A stretch of 60,559 nt of DNA, from the NCBI GenBank assembly GCA_900315155.1, contig OMYB01000015.1:1-60559 (forward strand). The letters are read 5' to 3'. The translations under genes were made by a program, and so were the position numbers. Positions 40,593 through 48,477 of this stretch are shown here, in pieces (within the stretch, counting starts at the first letter, position 1; each line of letters begins with the position of its first letter). The notes under the pieces were generated by a model, which had not been told where the DNA came from, did not search any database, and saw only the letters and a list, made by a program, of their open reading frames with translations. This DNA comes from an uncultured Selenomonadales bacterium (GTDB lineage Bacteria; Bacillota; Negativicutes; Selenomonadales; Selenomonadaceae).

Positions 40593-41183
40593 TCACGCTA
40601 AATCCGGCAAAACACTGGTCACCGAAGGGAACTGGAGGAGTTTTTCCGTACCGGGGATGTGGCGGCGCTGGGTCTCGGCGTAGCGGGAGGTGATGGCGTA
40701 GCCGTCCAGTTGCATGGCACCGGCGGCCTGCGCTGCCGCGAGCATCATGGAGCGGCTGCCGCCCGAGTAATCGATGGCGGTCGTGCCGACGCTGTCCCAG
40801 ATATCGTACTGCTTCTTCATGACGCGATAGATGGCAGCCGCATCGCCGCGATTCACACGCGTGCAGAGGCAGCGCTCGTCATCCCATGCGAGGTTGCGCA
40901 TGAGCTGGTGGAACTGTGGCAGATCCTGCGGGTAGCAGATGACGTGGATGCTCTGCGGCTCGAGCAGGCGCACGACGAATGCCGCTTTCTCCCACGAAGC
41001 GCCCATGAGCACGAACAGACCATAGGTCTCCGGCAGGCTCATGCCCGCGTGCACTTCGCAGAACTGCTCCTGCGCGAGCGGGATCAGCTCGTTATCATAG
41101 TAATTCTCCGCCCAAAGCTCCTGCTCCGGTGTATCCGTCGGCAGGCCGAGCCAGATATCGTTCTTTTCCCCTAAACTCACCAT
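40593..41183 (-). CDS. Small CARF-like (CRISPR-associated Rossmann fold) protein
   Basis: A 196-residue protein of probable Rossmann fold. YGLFVLMGASWEKAAFVVRL near residue 55 looks like the first strand and loop of CARF domains (hydrophobic strand, G-S/T, helix). TTAIDYSGGSRSMMLAAAQA near residue 142 corresponds to the TGGTK-type ligand loop. RHIPGTEKLLQFPS near the C-terminus matches the PGTE segment of that family. No HEPN or nuclease domain is attached and no CRISPR array or cas gene is in the window. AAGGAGG nine bases before ATG 41183 fixes the start. It could bind a cyclic nucleotide or act as a ring nuclease; both are inference. It lies 13 bases upstream of the C45-like hydrolase on the same strand. 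Confidence 0.55.
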   Translation of the reverse strand: MVSLGEKNDIWLGLPTDTPEQELWAENYYDNELIPLAQEQFCEVHAGMSLPETYGLFVLMGASWEKAAFVVRLLEPQSIHVICYPQDLPQFHQLMRNLAWDDERCLCTRVNRGDAAAIYRVMKKQYDIWDSVGTTAIDYSGGSRSMMLAAAQAAGAMQLDGYAITSRYAETQRRHIPGTEKLLQFPSVTSVLPDLA

Positions 41184-41294
41184 GGTGAACCCCTCCTTGT
41201 CTTTCCTGTCTTCTCCTTTACCTTCCCTATTCGCCTTTTCCGGCAAAATACCTGCCGATAGCCGAAATCCTGCCCGTCTTTAAGGCGGATTTCA

Positions 41295-41300
41295 TTGACA
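41295..41300 (+). promoter_or_regulatory. -35 box before the M48 protease gene
   Basis: TTGACA is perfect, but the region 16-18 bases downstream (around 41317-41324) has no good -10. It lies 59 bases before the proposed start and may still be used with an activator. Confidence 0.3.
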
Positions 41301-41358
41301 CATGATAACGTAATGGACGTAATCAACGAAGGAAATATCCCGACAGGAGGGATTGATT

Positions 41359-43191
41359 TTGCCGATACCAACCCGATTCCGGAAAAAAGGTACCAGGGCC
41401 ATCATGGCCGGTCTGCTGACGGTCTCACTGGCCCTGCCGATGCCGCGCGCCGAGGCCGTCGACGTATGGGGAGCCGCCGCGCAGGCACTCGGCGTCTACA
41501 GCGCTTACCAGTCGACGCTCTCCTCGATGCTCGCCATGGGCAACAACGTCCATGCACAGGTGCAGAGCCGCCTGCAGGACCTCAAGGAGAACGGCCGTGA
41601 CCGCAACCCGCACGACATCGCCATCGTCGACGAGGTCATGAACCGCCTCGTGAACCACGCGGACTACGCGCTGAAGGACAACTCGCTCCCGTTTATCTGG
41701 AGCGTCAACGACAGCAAGGTATTCAACGCGGCCTGCTACCCGACGGATTACGTCTCGATCAACCGGGGCCTCGTGCGCGGACTGAACTGCGATCCCGACG
41801 AGATCGCCGCCGTTCTCGGCCACGAGCTCACGCACGGCCTCGAGCAGCACAGCGCACACGACTACGCGAAGGCCGTCGCCCAGTACTACGGCATGAGCTT
41901 CCTGAATATGGACGCGAACCTCATGGACTGGAACAAGCTCGCCGGCCTCGCGAACTACTCCATCGCGAAAAACGTCACGCTGCCCTCGGAGTACGATGCC
42001 GATATCGGAGGATTCTACCTCATGACGAGCGCGGGGTTCAACCCCGGCGGCGGTGCGGCTGCCATGGCGCGCATGGCCTATTATTTCACCTACGAGACGC
42101 AGGACCCGCTCGAGTACCAGTCCCTCGACCCGAAGGACAAAAACCAGGAAAACTACAACGACCACCCGGACACCGACCTGCGCGAAAAAAAACTCGCGGA
42201 GCTCATGACGGCCTACAGCGCAGGCCACGTCACGGTCAAAAACCGCAAAGACGTCTACATCGATGATCAGCTTTTCCTGTCCGCCGACTGGACGAACGAG
42301 AACTACGATAACACGGTCGAAAACGCCTACTACATCGCCGGTGGCCTCGCAAAGGCGTTCCACGACTACGCGAGCATCGACGGCTGGCAGTTCGGCGCAC
42401 GTCAGTTCCTCACGGATGACCGCGTCTACCGTGTGCTACGCGACTTCACGGAGCGCGGGAACGCCACGGGGCGCCTGCAGGAGCTCGTCGCGAGTGCGTA
42501 CGCGAGGGAGGCGGCGTCCGGCGCACGTGAAAAACTCCGCGCCGACGAAAAAGCCCGTGCGGACAAATACGCCGCTGCCCGCGCAGCCAGCCTGTCCGCC
42601 GAGGCGAAGACGACGAAAAAATGGCGCGAAAACGCCGATACCTACAGCGACTATGGCATGCCTGAGCACGCTCTCTTTCAGATGCGCCGCGTCTACGATG
42701 CAGCCACGCAGGACGATGCCGCCGAAAACCTCGTCATCCGTGGCCGTGCGAAGGCCGTCGCCGGTGACTTCGCCGGAGCCCTGCAGGATGCAAATGCCGG
42801 GCTCGCGCAGAACGACAAAGACATCTACAACTACCTCAACCGCGCCGACATCTACCGCATGATGGGCGAACCGCAGAAGGCCCTCGCCGACCTGCAGTCC
42901 GCCATGAGCATCGACGCCAAAAATCCCTACGGCCCCCTCATGAGCGGGCAGATCTACGATGAGATCGGCGACCACGCAAACGCCCTGAAATATTACAAAG
43001 CCCTCTACGAGATCGACCCGAAAACTTTCCGTGACATCCCCGAGGAGTACCTCAAGGACATCAGTGACAAGGACTACCAGACGGTGTTAAAAGAAAAGAA
43101 AAAGGCCAAAGAGGAACGGGAAAAAGCGATCAAAAAAGAACTAGAACAGCAATCCAAAGAAAAAAAGCAACCCGAGCATAAGAAAGCATAA
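41359..43191 (+). CDS. Exported M48-family metalloprotease with C-terminal TPRs
   Basis: A 610-residue zinc protease resembling BepA/LoiP-type envelope quality-control proteins. A signal peptide (AIMAGLLTVSLALPMPRAEA) is cut near residue 35. The active site is HELTH in VLGHELTHGLEQHSAHD near residue 155, with the third ligand Glu in LPSEYDADIGGFYL about 60 residues later. A charged coiled region (about 380-430) leads to TPRs near 430-560 (ALQDANAGLAQNDKDIYNYL, ALADLQSAMSIDAKNPYGPL) and a Lys/Glu-rich tail. Two TTG codons compete as start; the one at 41359 is eight bases from AGGAGG and is preferred. It diverges from the CARF-like gene and ends at a large terminator. Confidence 0.85.
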   Translation: MPIPTRFRKKGTRAIMAGLLTVSLALPMPRAEAVDVWGAAAQALGVYSAYQSTLSSMLAMGNNVHAQVQSRLQDLKENGRDRNPHDIAIVDEVMNRLVNHADYALKDNSLPFIWSVNDSKVFNAACYPTDYVSINRGLVRGLNCDPDEIAAVLGHELTHGLEQHSAHDYAKAVAQYYGMSFLNMDANLMDWNKLAGLANYSIAKNVTLPSEYDADIGGFYLMTSAGFNPGGGAAAMARMAYYFTYETQDPLEYQSLDPKDKNQENYNDHPDTDLREKKLAELMTAYSAGHVTVKNRKDVYIDDQLFLSADWTNENYDNTVENAYYIAGGLAKAFHDYASIDGWQFGARQFLTDDRVYRVLRDFTERGNATGRLQELVASAYAREAASGAREKLRADEKARADKYAAARAASLSAEAKTTKKWRENADTYSDYGMPEHALFQMRRVYDAATQDDAAENLVIRGRAKAVAGDFAGALQDANAGLAQNDKDIYNYLNRADIYRMMGEPQKALADLQSAMSIDAKNPYGPLMSGQIYDEIGDHANALKYYKALYEIDPKTFRDIPEEYLKDISDKDYQTVLKEKKKAKEEREKAIKKELEQQSKEKKQPEHKKA

Positions 43192-43269
43192 AAATAAGCC
43201 GTTACCGTCAAGAAGTGCAAGCCTCCCCCAACGGGGGCGCCTTTGCACAATCTTACGGTAACGGCTTTT
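43191..43269. terminator. Branched bidirectional terminator
   Basis: GCCGTTACCGT (43198-43208) pairs perfectly with ACGGTAACGGC (43255-43265). Inside lies a second hairpin (GTGCAA...TTGCAC around CCCCC/GGGGG). T-runs follow on both strands. It serves the convergent M48 and VOC genes. Confidence 0.88.
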
Positions 43270-43283
43270 CTATTTCATTCTGC

Positions 43284-43661
43284 TTATTTCACCGAGATGT
43301 GGTACAGCTGTTCAATGGCACCGGAGACTTCCTGGAACAGCTCGATCGTGAGGCCGTCGGGGAGCTGAATCCATTTTTCCGGCTTGCCCTCGACCGGATG
43401 CACACCGGGGACGGCGAGCATTTTCTTGCGTGCCTGTTCGAAATCCTCGACGACGAGGCCGATATGGTGCGGCTGGCCGGCCTGCGGATCGCCCGGTGCA
43501 GCGATGAGCTGCAGACCACCGCGCAGCCATACCATCTGCCAGTTGCCCTCTTTATCCTCGCGCGTGCGCGTAATCTCCATGCCGAGCACATCGCGGAAAA
43601 ATTTCACGCTCCACTCGATGTCCTTGACCGTAACCCCCGTATGTTCTACATATGCCTTCAT
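43284..43661 (-). CDS. VOC-superfamily protein (glyoxalase/dioxygenase fold)
   Basis: A 125-residue single VOC domain built from two beta-alpha-beta-beta-beta modules. VEHTGVTVKDIEWSVKFFRD opens the first module with the metal-binding His, and PHHIGLVVEDFEQARKKM opens the second. LPDGLTIELFQEV near the end holds the conserved Glu. This is the lactoylglutathione lyase-like group, whose members act on varied small substrates or bind antibiotics; I cannot say which. AGGAGG nine bases before ATG 43661 decides the start. It may also help detoxify methylglyoxal, whose synthase is in the window, but this is only a suggestion. Confidence 0.8.
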   Translation of the reverse strand: MKAYVEHTGVTVKDIEWSVKFFRDVLGMEITRTREDKEGNWQMVWLRGGLQLIAAPGDPQAGQPHHIGLVVEDFEQARKKMLAVPGVHPVEGKPEKWIQLPDGLTIELFQEVSGAIEQLYHISVK

Positions 43662-43746
43662 CGTGTCAGCCTCCTGTTGGTTCATAATTCCTATACCTTT
43701 CATTTCGCCGCAGGAAGCGATTTTCCTGCCGCCGAAGGGCAAGACA

Positions 43747-44289
43747 TTATCCGCGGGCAGCCAGCATACGGTTGACCTTTACGCCGAGGAAGGCGCCCAC
43801 AACGCATTTGAAGATATCCCCCGGGATGAAAGGCAGCACCGCCATGACGAAGCCCTGCGCCAGCGAAATATCCATGATGGCACACATCTGCGCAAGCCCG
43901 CCCGCATACGTGACCGTCATGCCGACGAAAATATCCGCAAGCGCATAGCGGCGAAATGAGATGGTACTGCCCTTGAGCAGGCTCACGAGAGGATACGCGA
44001 TAATCCACGAGGTGATGTAGCCGCCCGTCGGTCCGAACAGCCGCCCGAATCCCGCCGTTCCACCGACGAAGACCGGCAAGCCGATTGAGCCCATGCCCAC
44101 GTAGATGAGCATCGCCACGAGCGTCTGCTTCGGCGTGAGCACAAACGCCATGACGCTCATCGCGAGCGTCAGCGCCGTAATGGGTGCAGGAGAGAACGGG
44201 AGAGGGACAGAGATATACGCGGACACGCAGCAGAATGCCACGCAAAGCGCAATTTTCGTCATAACCTGTACCCGGTTTTTTTCATGCAT
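43747..44289 (-). CDS. bioY: Biotin transporter substrate-binding component BioY
   Basis: A 180-residue membrane protein with about six helices, the S component of an ECF biotin transporter. ALCVAFCCVSAYISVPLPFS near residue 12, IYVGMGSIGLPVFVGGTAGF near 60 and GPTGGYITSWIIAYPLV near 85 are the BioY signature regions. The energising ECF ATPases are not in the window; BioY can work with shared modules elsewhere, or alone at low rate. AAAGGA lies about ten bases before ATG 44289; a downstream ATG at 44262 is an alternative. It is a single gene with a good promoter and a candidate BirA operator. Confidence 0.92.
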   Translation of the reverse strand: MHEKNRVQVMTKIALCVAFCCVSAYISVPLPFSPAPITALTLAMSVMAFVLTPKQTLVAMLIYVGMGSIGLPVFVGGTAGFGRLFGPTGGYITSWIIAYPLVSLLKGSTISFRRYALADIFVGMTVTYAGGLAQMCAIMDISLAQGFVMAVLPFIPGDIFKCVVGAFLGVKVNRMLAARG

Positions 44290-44352
44290 ACGAATCGGAT
44301 CCTTTCCATAAGAACATGGCAGGAACAAAAATGACGTTCCAGCCTCCTATCT

Positions 44353-44381
44353 ATTATAGAGAGGGATAGCCAGAACGTCAA
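44353..44381 (-). promoter_or_regulatory. bioY promoter
   Basis: On the minus strand TTGACG (44381-44376) is followed after 17 bases by TATAAT (44358-44353), about 64 bases upstream of the bioY start codon. Confidence 0.85.
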
Positions 44382-44406
44382 CCATCCAAAGTTGTATTGT
44401 TGACAA
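44375..44406 (-). promoter_or_regulatory. Candidate BirA operator at bioY
   Basis: On the plus strand ACGTCAACC (44375-44383) and TGTTGACAA (44398-44406) form 9-14-9 half-sites resembling the TTGTAAACC-N14-16-GGTTTACAA consensus. The site overlaps the -35 box, as expected for repression by BirA. An overlapping palindrome GTATTGT-TG-ACAATAC (44394-44409) is also visible. Confidence 0.45.
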
Positions 44407-44417
44407 TACGATATCCG

Positions 44418-45005
44418 TCACACCATCCGGACGCGGTAGTCCTCAAACGACTGAATTGTTCCCTTTTCCAGACCGTCGATGAGTTCCCGCATCGCTGCCG
44501 GCGCCGTATATTCGAACGGGAGGAAGCAGTTCTCTGCCGCATTATAATGCTGACGCAGCTCATTTTCGACATGCAGGGCCGCCTCATCCTTGCGCTGCTT
44601 GTTCCGCGTATACTGATGGCGCGAGAGCGTATAGCCGCCGGCGCTCACGATGACCCACACCAGCATCGGCAGGCCCGAGGTCTCGAGATTCAGTCCTGTC
44701 TCCGAGCCCCAGAGCAGCAGCCAGCACAGTGCCATCGCAAACAGGCCGCCAAGTGCCCAATGCGTGATCGAAGGCTCACGCCAGTGCGAAGCCATGAGCC
44801 AGAGATCCTCCATCGTCTCATATTTCTCCATCACGGGAGCGAAATACTCCTGCAGGCGCAGCAGTTCACGATGAAGCTGCTCGGGATCTGCCGGCACCTC
44901 AGACAGTTCTGCCAGCGGTACCAGTTCCGGGCTGCTTCCTTCCCCGCAGGCCGGGCACACCTTGGCACCGTCCTCCATAACCGCACCGCAACGCTTGCAT
45001 ACCAT
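44418..45005 (-). CDS. Zinc-ribbon membrane protein, unknown function
   Basis: A 195-residue protein. The N-terminus is a double zinc knuckle, MVCKRCGAVMEDGAKVCPAC (two CxxC). A charged helical region follows (residues 30-75). Two hydrophobic segments at about 85-105 and 112-130 (LFAMALCWLLLWG, LVWVIVSAGGYTLS) form a membrane hairpin. The last 60 residues are cytoplasmic and contain a coiled stretch. The zinc-ribbon plus TM plan is common in Firmicutes but its role is unknown. GAGGAG lies before the ATG. It ends 13 bases before the putative bioY operator and is probably transcribed alone. Confidence 0.75.
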   Translation of the reverse strand: MVCKRCGAVMEDGAKVCPACGEGSSPELVPLAELSEVPADPEQLHRELLRLQEYFAPVMEKYETMEDLWLMASHWREPSITHWALGGLFAMALCWLLLWGSETGLNLETSGLPMLVWVIVSAGGYTLSRHQYTRNKQRKDEAALHVENELRQHYNAAENCFLPFEYTAPAAMRELIDGLEKGTIQSFEDYRVRMV

Positions 45006-45076
45006 AATGGGATCACTCCTCTACGATTTCCTATATGCTTGGTATTCGACAGGAAAAGGAAAACTCCTGCCGCCCT

Positions 45077-46204
45077 TTACCGTTGTGCCTGTGCACGCTT
45101 CTCGAGGCCCGTAAGGAAAAGGATCAGCTGGACGGCCTTATCATAATCGGCCAGCGGATAAGCATGTACCTGTTTCCCCTCGGTCCATTCCCGGCTCAGT
45201 GGCGAGGCAAAGACCGCAGCCGTGTCCTCCATGAGCACCGCATCGCCCATGCCGCGCCAGAGCTGCAGCACAGGCATCACCCCGTGGGCGCGGCTCTCGA
45301 TGAAGACGAGGTCTACGTCCCGCATGAGCCCGGCGACGGACAGCAGCCCCGCCCGATAATCCGTCCGCTGCTGGAGGAAATAGCCATTTGGCGAGACGAC
45401 GGCCACGGCCTCTGCGCCGGCCTCACGGAACCGCCAGCTGTCCTTGCCCTGCTCATCGACATCATAACCGTGGCAGTCTCCCTTGACCACGCCGGCACGG
45501 ATGCCGTATGTGGCGAGCATCGGGATCAGCCGCTCGATGAACGTCGTCTTCCCCGTATTCGATACGGGGGCCGAGACCGTGATGACAGGCAGATCGCGCA
45601 GGAGATTCGCCATGCGTCCGCAGGCGATGCGGAAATCCGCGGGGGTATTGACATTAAAGAACGGTACGTCGTCGGGGAAGTTCACGAGCCCATGCGGCAC
45701 GCGCGCCATGACGAGGCGCGGCCGCCTCTCCCCCTGCTGCAAAGCCTCCCAGGCCCGGACGGCAAAACTTTTCCGATAAAGTGCCGCCAGCGGCTGATGC
45801 CGTCCGCCCGCCGCAGGCATGACGACTTCCCACTCTGGATGACGCTCTGCCGCCTCGAGCAGCGATCGCATCGGTGGGAACGTGAAAAATGGCATGTCGC
45901 CAGCTACCGCCAGCGCATACTCCGTCTTTGCCGCCGCCAGCCCCTGGCTCAGGCCGGACATAGGACCCTCGCCCGGCTGGGCATCCGTCAGGATGTGAAA
46001 TCCATATCTCTCAGCGAGGTCCTGCATCGGCTCTGTCACGGCATCCACGCAGAGAAAGCGCTCCGCGAAGTCCACACGCGAAGCCTTGACGCAAAGCCGT
46101 TCCAACATCCCCATCCCATCGATAGACAGCCACCGTTTATCCTGCCCCATGCGCAGGCTTTTTCCCCCTGCGATGATGAGCAGGGAAATATCGCAAAACT
46201 CCAT
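45077..46204 (-). CDS. mobAB: MobA-MobB fusion for molybdenum cofactor nucleotide attachment
   Basis: A 375-residue fusion. Residues 1-200 are a MobA guanylyltransferase (IIAGGKSLRMGQDKRWL near residue 10; VAGDMPFF near 95), which adds GMP to molybdopterin. Residues 207-375 are MobB, a GTPase-like P-loop protein (VSAPVSNTGKTTFIERLIP near 210; GVVKGDCHGYDVDEQGKDSW). In many bacteria these are two genes. The fusion suggests that the host makes the molybdopterin guanine dinucleotide form of the cofactor. AAGGAGG lies about eight bases before the ATG. It is followed downstream by the zinc-ribbon gene after 71 bases. Confidence 0.9.
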   Translation of the reverse strand: MEFCDISLLIIAGGKSLRMGQDKRWLSIDGMGMLERLCVKASRVDFAERFLCVDAVTEPMQDLAERYGFHILTDAQPGEGPMSGLSQGLAAAKTEYALAVAGDMPFFTFPPMRSLLEAAERHPEWEVVMPAAGGRHQPLAALYRKSFAVRAWEALQQGERRPRLVMARVPHGLVNFPDDVPFFNVNTPADFRIACGRMANLLRDLPVITVSAPVSNTGKTTFIERLIPMLATYGIRAGVVKGDCHGYDVDEQGKDSWRFREAGAEAVAVVSPNGYFLQQRTDYRAGLLSVAGLMRDVDLVFIESRAHGVMPVLQLWRGMGDAVLMEDTAAVFASPLSREWTEGKQVHAYPLADYDKAVQLILFLTGLEKRAQAQR

Positions 46205-46312
46205 CTGCCGTCCTCCTTATCGGGATCCTGTCCCTTCCTCTCTTTTTTCAGCTGTATGCTATGTGTATATTGTACAGGAAAAAAGGAGGGATTTCTATGG
46301 AAATATGGAAAA

Positions 46313-46339
46313 CCCGCCTATGATTCTCACATAAGCGGG
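46313..46339 (-). terminator. Terminator of brnQ
   Basis: CCCGCCTATG (46313-46322) pairs with CATAAGCGGG (46330-46339) apart from one mismatch; on the minus strand TTTTCC follows. It lies 31 bases after the brnQ stop codon. Confidence 0.8.
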
Positions 46340-46369
46340 CCTTCCGGATTTTATCGTATTTTTATGGAA

Positions 46370-47710
46370 TCAGATTTCTCCAGCCCCGGCAGCCTGACGG
46401 CCACGGGCCGAGCTCACGACCAGGCCGATGACGGCGCCGATGATGGCTGGGACGAGCCAGCCCATGGTAATCGTGTAGAACGGCAGGTACTGCGTAAGGA
46501 ACGCATTGAGCCCATCCAGCTTGAACCCGGCCGCATTGGCCGCATCGACAATGGAGAAGACCGTTGCGAAATAAGCCGCATAGCGGTAGGTCAGATGGCG
46601 CCAGTCAATCCAGCGCTCAAAGAGCGAGAGAACGACGAGTACGATGACGATCGGATAGATGAGCACGAGGAACGGCACAGCCAGAGCGATGATCTGCGTG
46701 AGGCCGACATTCGAGGCGATGAAGCTGAACGTGAGGCTGATGAGCAGCAGGCGCTCATAGGAAATCTTGTTCTTGAGCAGCTTGTTGAAGAACCATGCTG
46801 CGCCGGACGTGATGCCCGTGCAGGTCGTCAGGCACGCCAGGGCGATGATGATGGCGAGGACGACGTTGCCCCACGAACCGAAGAGGATGCCGACCGCAGC
46901 AGCGAGGAGCTGGCCGCCGTTCTCGGAATGACCGAGCACAGAGGCGCTCGTCGCACCGAGGTAAGCGAGCGAGCCATAGACCAGGCTCATGAGGACGACA
47001 GAGATGATGCCGGCGATGAGGCAGACCTCACCGAGCGCACGGCGTCCCTCGATGCCGCGCATGCGCACCGTGTTGACGACGAGCGTGCCGATAGCGATCG
47101 AGGCGAGGAGATCCATCGTCTGATAACCATCCTGGAACCCCTGGGAATACGGCGTTGCGACGTACGGTCCCGTAGCCTCGAGAATGCCGCCGAGTGGCGT
47201 GACGAAGCTCTTGACAAAGAGCAGGACGAGGAAAACGAGCAGGACCGGAGTGAGCAGCTTGCCCACACGCTCGATGAGCTTGCTCGGATTCAGGGCGAGG
47301 TAATAGGACAGGGCAAAGAAAATGGCCGTGTAGACAAACTGCCCGACCGTGATGCTGTCCTCGGAGAGGAACGGACGGATGCCGATTTCAAAGGAAACGG
47401 CGCCGGTACGCGGCATGGCAAAGAGCGGTCCGATCGTGAGATAGAGGATGACGAGCACAGCCGTAGCAAAGGCCGGTTTCGTGACTTTCGAGATAAACTC
47501 GATATACTTGCCGCCCTGCAGCGCGATGGCGGTAATGCCGAGCAGCGGGAGGCCGACGCCCGTCGTGACGAAGCCAGCCATGGCAACGAGCACATGGTCA
47601 CCCGCTGCCTGTCCGAGCGCAGGCGGAAAAATCAGGTTGCCTGCACCGAAGAAGATGGAGAACATCATGAGTCCGATGGTGAGCAATTCTCCTGGTGTCA
47701 TTTTGCCCAT
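46370..47710 (-). CDS. brnQ: Branched-chain amino acid:cation symporter (LIVCS family)
   Basis: A 446-residue, about 12-helix transporter for leucine, isoleucine and valine. MMFSIFFGAGNLIFPPALGQ near residue 14 is the family opening. LGITAIALQGGKY, the VSFEIGIRPF segment and FGSWGNVVLAIIIALACLTT follow in order. AAAGGA lies about 13 bases before ATG 47710; the ATG at 47701 is an alternative. The leader holds a short reading frame rich in Ile, Leu and Phe codons whose stop lies eight bases before this start. It is a single gene. Confidence 0.93.
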   Translation of the reverse strand: MGKMTPGELLTIGLMMFSIFFGAGNLIFPPALGQAAGDHVLVAMAGFVTTGVGLPLLGITAIALQGGKYIEFISKVTKPAFATAVLVILYLTIGPLFAMPRTGAVSFEIGIRPFLSEDSITVGQFVYTAIFFALSYYLALNPSKLIERVGKLLTPVLLVFLVLLFVKSFVTPLGGILEATGPYVATPYSQGFQDGYQTMDLLASIAIGTLVVNTVRMRGIEGRRALGEVCLIAGIISVVLMSLVYGSLAYLGATSASVLGHSENGGQLLAAAVGILFGSWGNVVLAIIIALACLTTCTGITSGAAWFFNKLLKNKISYERLLLISLTFSFIASNVGLTQIIALAVPFLVLIYPIVIVLVVLSLFERWIDWRHLTYRYAAYFATVFSIVDAANAAGFKLDGLNAFLTQYLPFYTITMGWLVPAIIGAVIGLVVSSARGRQAAGAGEI

Positions 47711-47718
47711 AAAGTAAA

Positions 47719-47772
47719 TCAATCCTTTCTCAGTTCCGCCCCAGATGTACAAATTAAAGCAAAAAGAATCAT
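47719..47772 (-). CDS. Possible leader peptide of brnQ
   Basis: A 17-residue frame, MILFALICTSGAELRKD, ends eight bases before the brnQ start, and its last codons contain the brnQ ribosome binding site. Ile and Leu codons are frequent at the start. This suggests translational coupling or attenuation sensitive to branched-chain amino acids. No clear terminator hairpin is seen, and its own ribosome binding site is weak. Confidence 0.35.
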   Translation of the reverse strand: MILFALICTSGAELRKD

Positions 47773-47826
47773 GTCCCAACCGTCCTGAACATGAATCAAT
47801 CCCTTAGCGGCGTGTAAGATGTGGAT

Positions 47827-47855
47827 ATTATATCACGAATGTACACATGGCGCAA
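47827..47855 (-). promoter_or_regulatory. brnQ promoter
   Basis: On the minus strand TTGCGC (47855-47850) is followed after 17 bases by TATAAT (47832-47827). The leader to brnQ is about 110 bases long. Confidence 0.6.
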
Positions 47856-47928
47856 GCAAAAAGTAAACTTTCGGTTGAGAAAAGTGTAAAGTTGTAACAT
47901 TTCTCCGCTTTCCCAGAAACTTACCTTC

Positions 47929-47937
47929 TGCTATAAT
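47929..47937 (+). promoter_or_regulatory. Extended -10 promoter of the unknown plus-strand gene
   Basis: TGC-TATAAT (47929-47937) is an extended -10; the -35 region is poor. It lies 28 bases before the start codon at 47965. Confidence 0.55.
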
Positions 47938-47964
47938 AATACTGTTACAAAGGGGGAATAACGC

Positions 47965-48420
47965 ATGGCAGACACCGAAAATGAGAACGGCAATCCTGCT
48001 GAGGTGGACGAAGAAACCGCAGCCATCATCGCGAAACCGCATGGTGAGCAGCAGCAGATCAAGATGGAAATCCTCGATATGATCCACGCAGGGCGTAATC
48101 CGTTCGATATCCTCTACCACGTAGCCGCATGGCTCGAGGAAGTATCCGCCGAGCCGGGATACGCGCAGTACGTGGAGGAACAAATCCGCAGCATCTACGG
48201 CATGGCGCTGCAGCATGTCAAGCCCATGCAGGATGAGCTGGCAGACGTCGAGGCACGCCTGAAGCGCATCGAAGCCGCCTATGAGAACCCCAAATTCACG
48301 GAAGAAGAGCACATCCGCATCGGGTTCGCCATCGAGCACCACAAAAAGGACATCGAGCGGCTCAAGACACTCATCCACGAGGCCGAGGCCAACCACAGTG
48401 ACATGCATATCCAGGTCTGA
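47965..48420 (+). CDS. Conserved-looking cytoplasmic helical protein, unknown function
   Basis: A 151-residue acidic protein without a signal peptide or membrane segment. Residues 30-65 (IKMEILDMIHAGRNPFDILY) and 90-145 (ELADVEARLKRIEAAYENPK) are strongly helical and the latter probably forms a coiled coil. I do not recognise the family. AAAGGGGG lies eight bases before the ATG, an extended -10 promoter lies upstream, and a terminator follows, so it is a real single-gene unit. It sits between brnQ and the YabE-like gene, transcribed against both. Confidence 0.75.
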   Translation: MADTENENGNPAEVDEETAAIIAKPHGEQQQIKMEILDMIHAGRNPFDILYHVAAWLEEVSAEPGYAQYVEEQIRSIYGMALQHVKPMQDELADVEARLKRIEAAYENPKFTEEEHIRIGFAIEHHKKDIERLKTLIHEAEANHSDMHIQV

Positions 48421-48433
48421 ATTCCGCACATTA

Positions 48434-48459
48434 AAAAAAGGGCTGCAAAGCCCTTTTTT
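48434..48459. terminator. Bidirectional terminator
   Basis: GGGCT (48440-48444) pairs with AGCCC (48449-48453), extended by an A6/T6 pair of tracts (48434-48439 and 48454-48459). The T-run exists on both strands, serving the convergent genes. Confidence 0.9.
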
Positions 48460-48477
48460 CTATGTAAATTTTTCTCA

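Noticed and set aside
45035..47788. A 917-codon plus-strand frame opposite mobAB and brnQ
   Set aside because: It spans two real minus-strand genes and their intergenic terminator and shows only charged low-complexity sequence.
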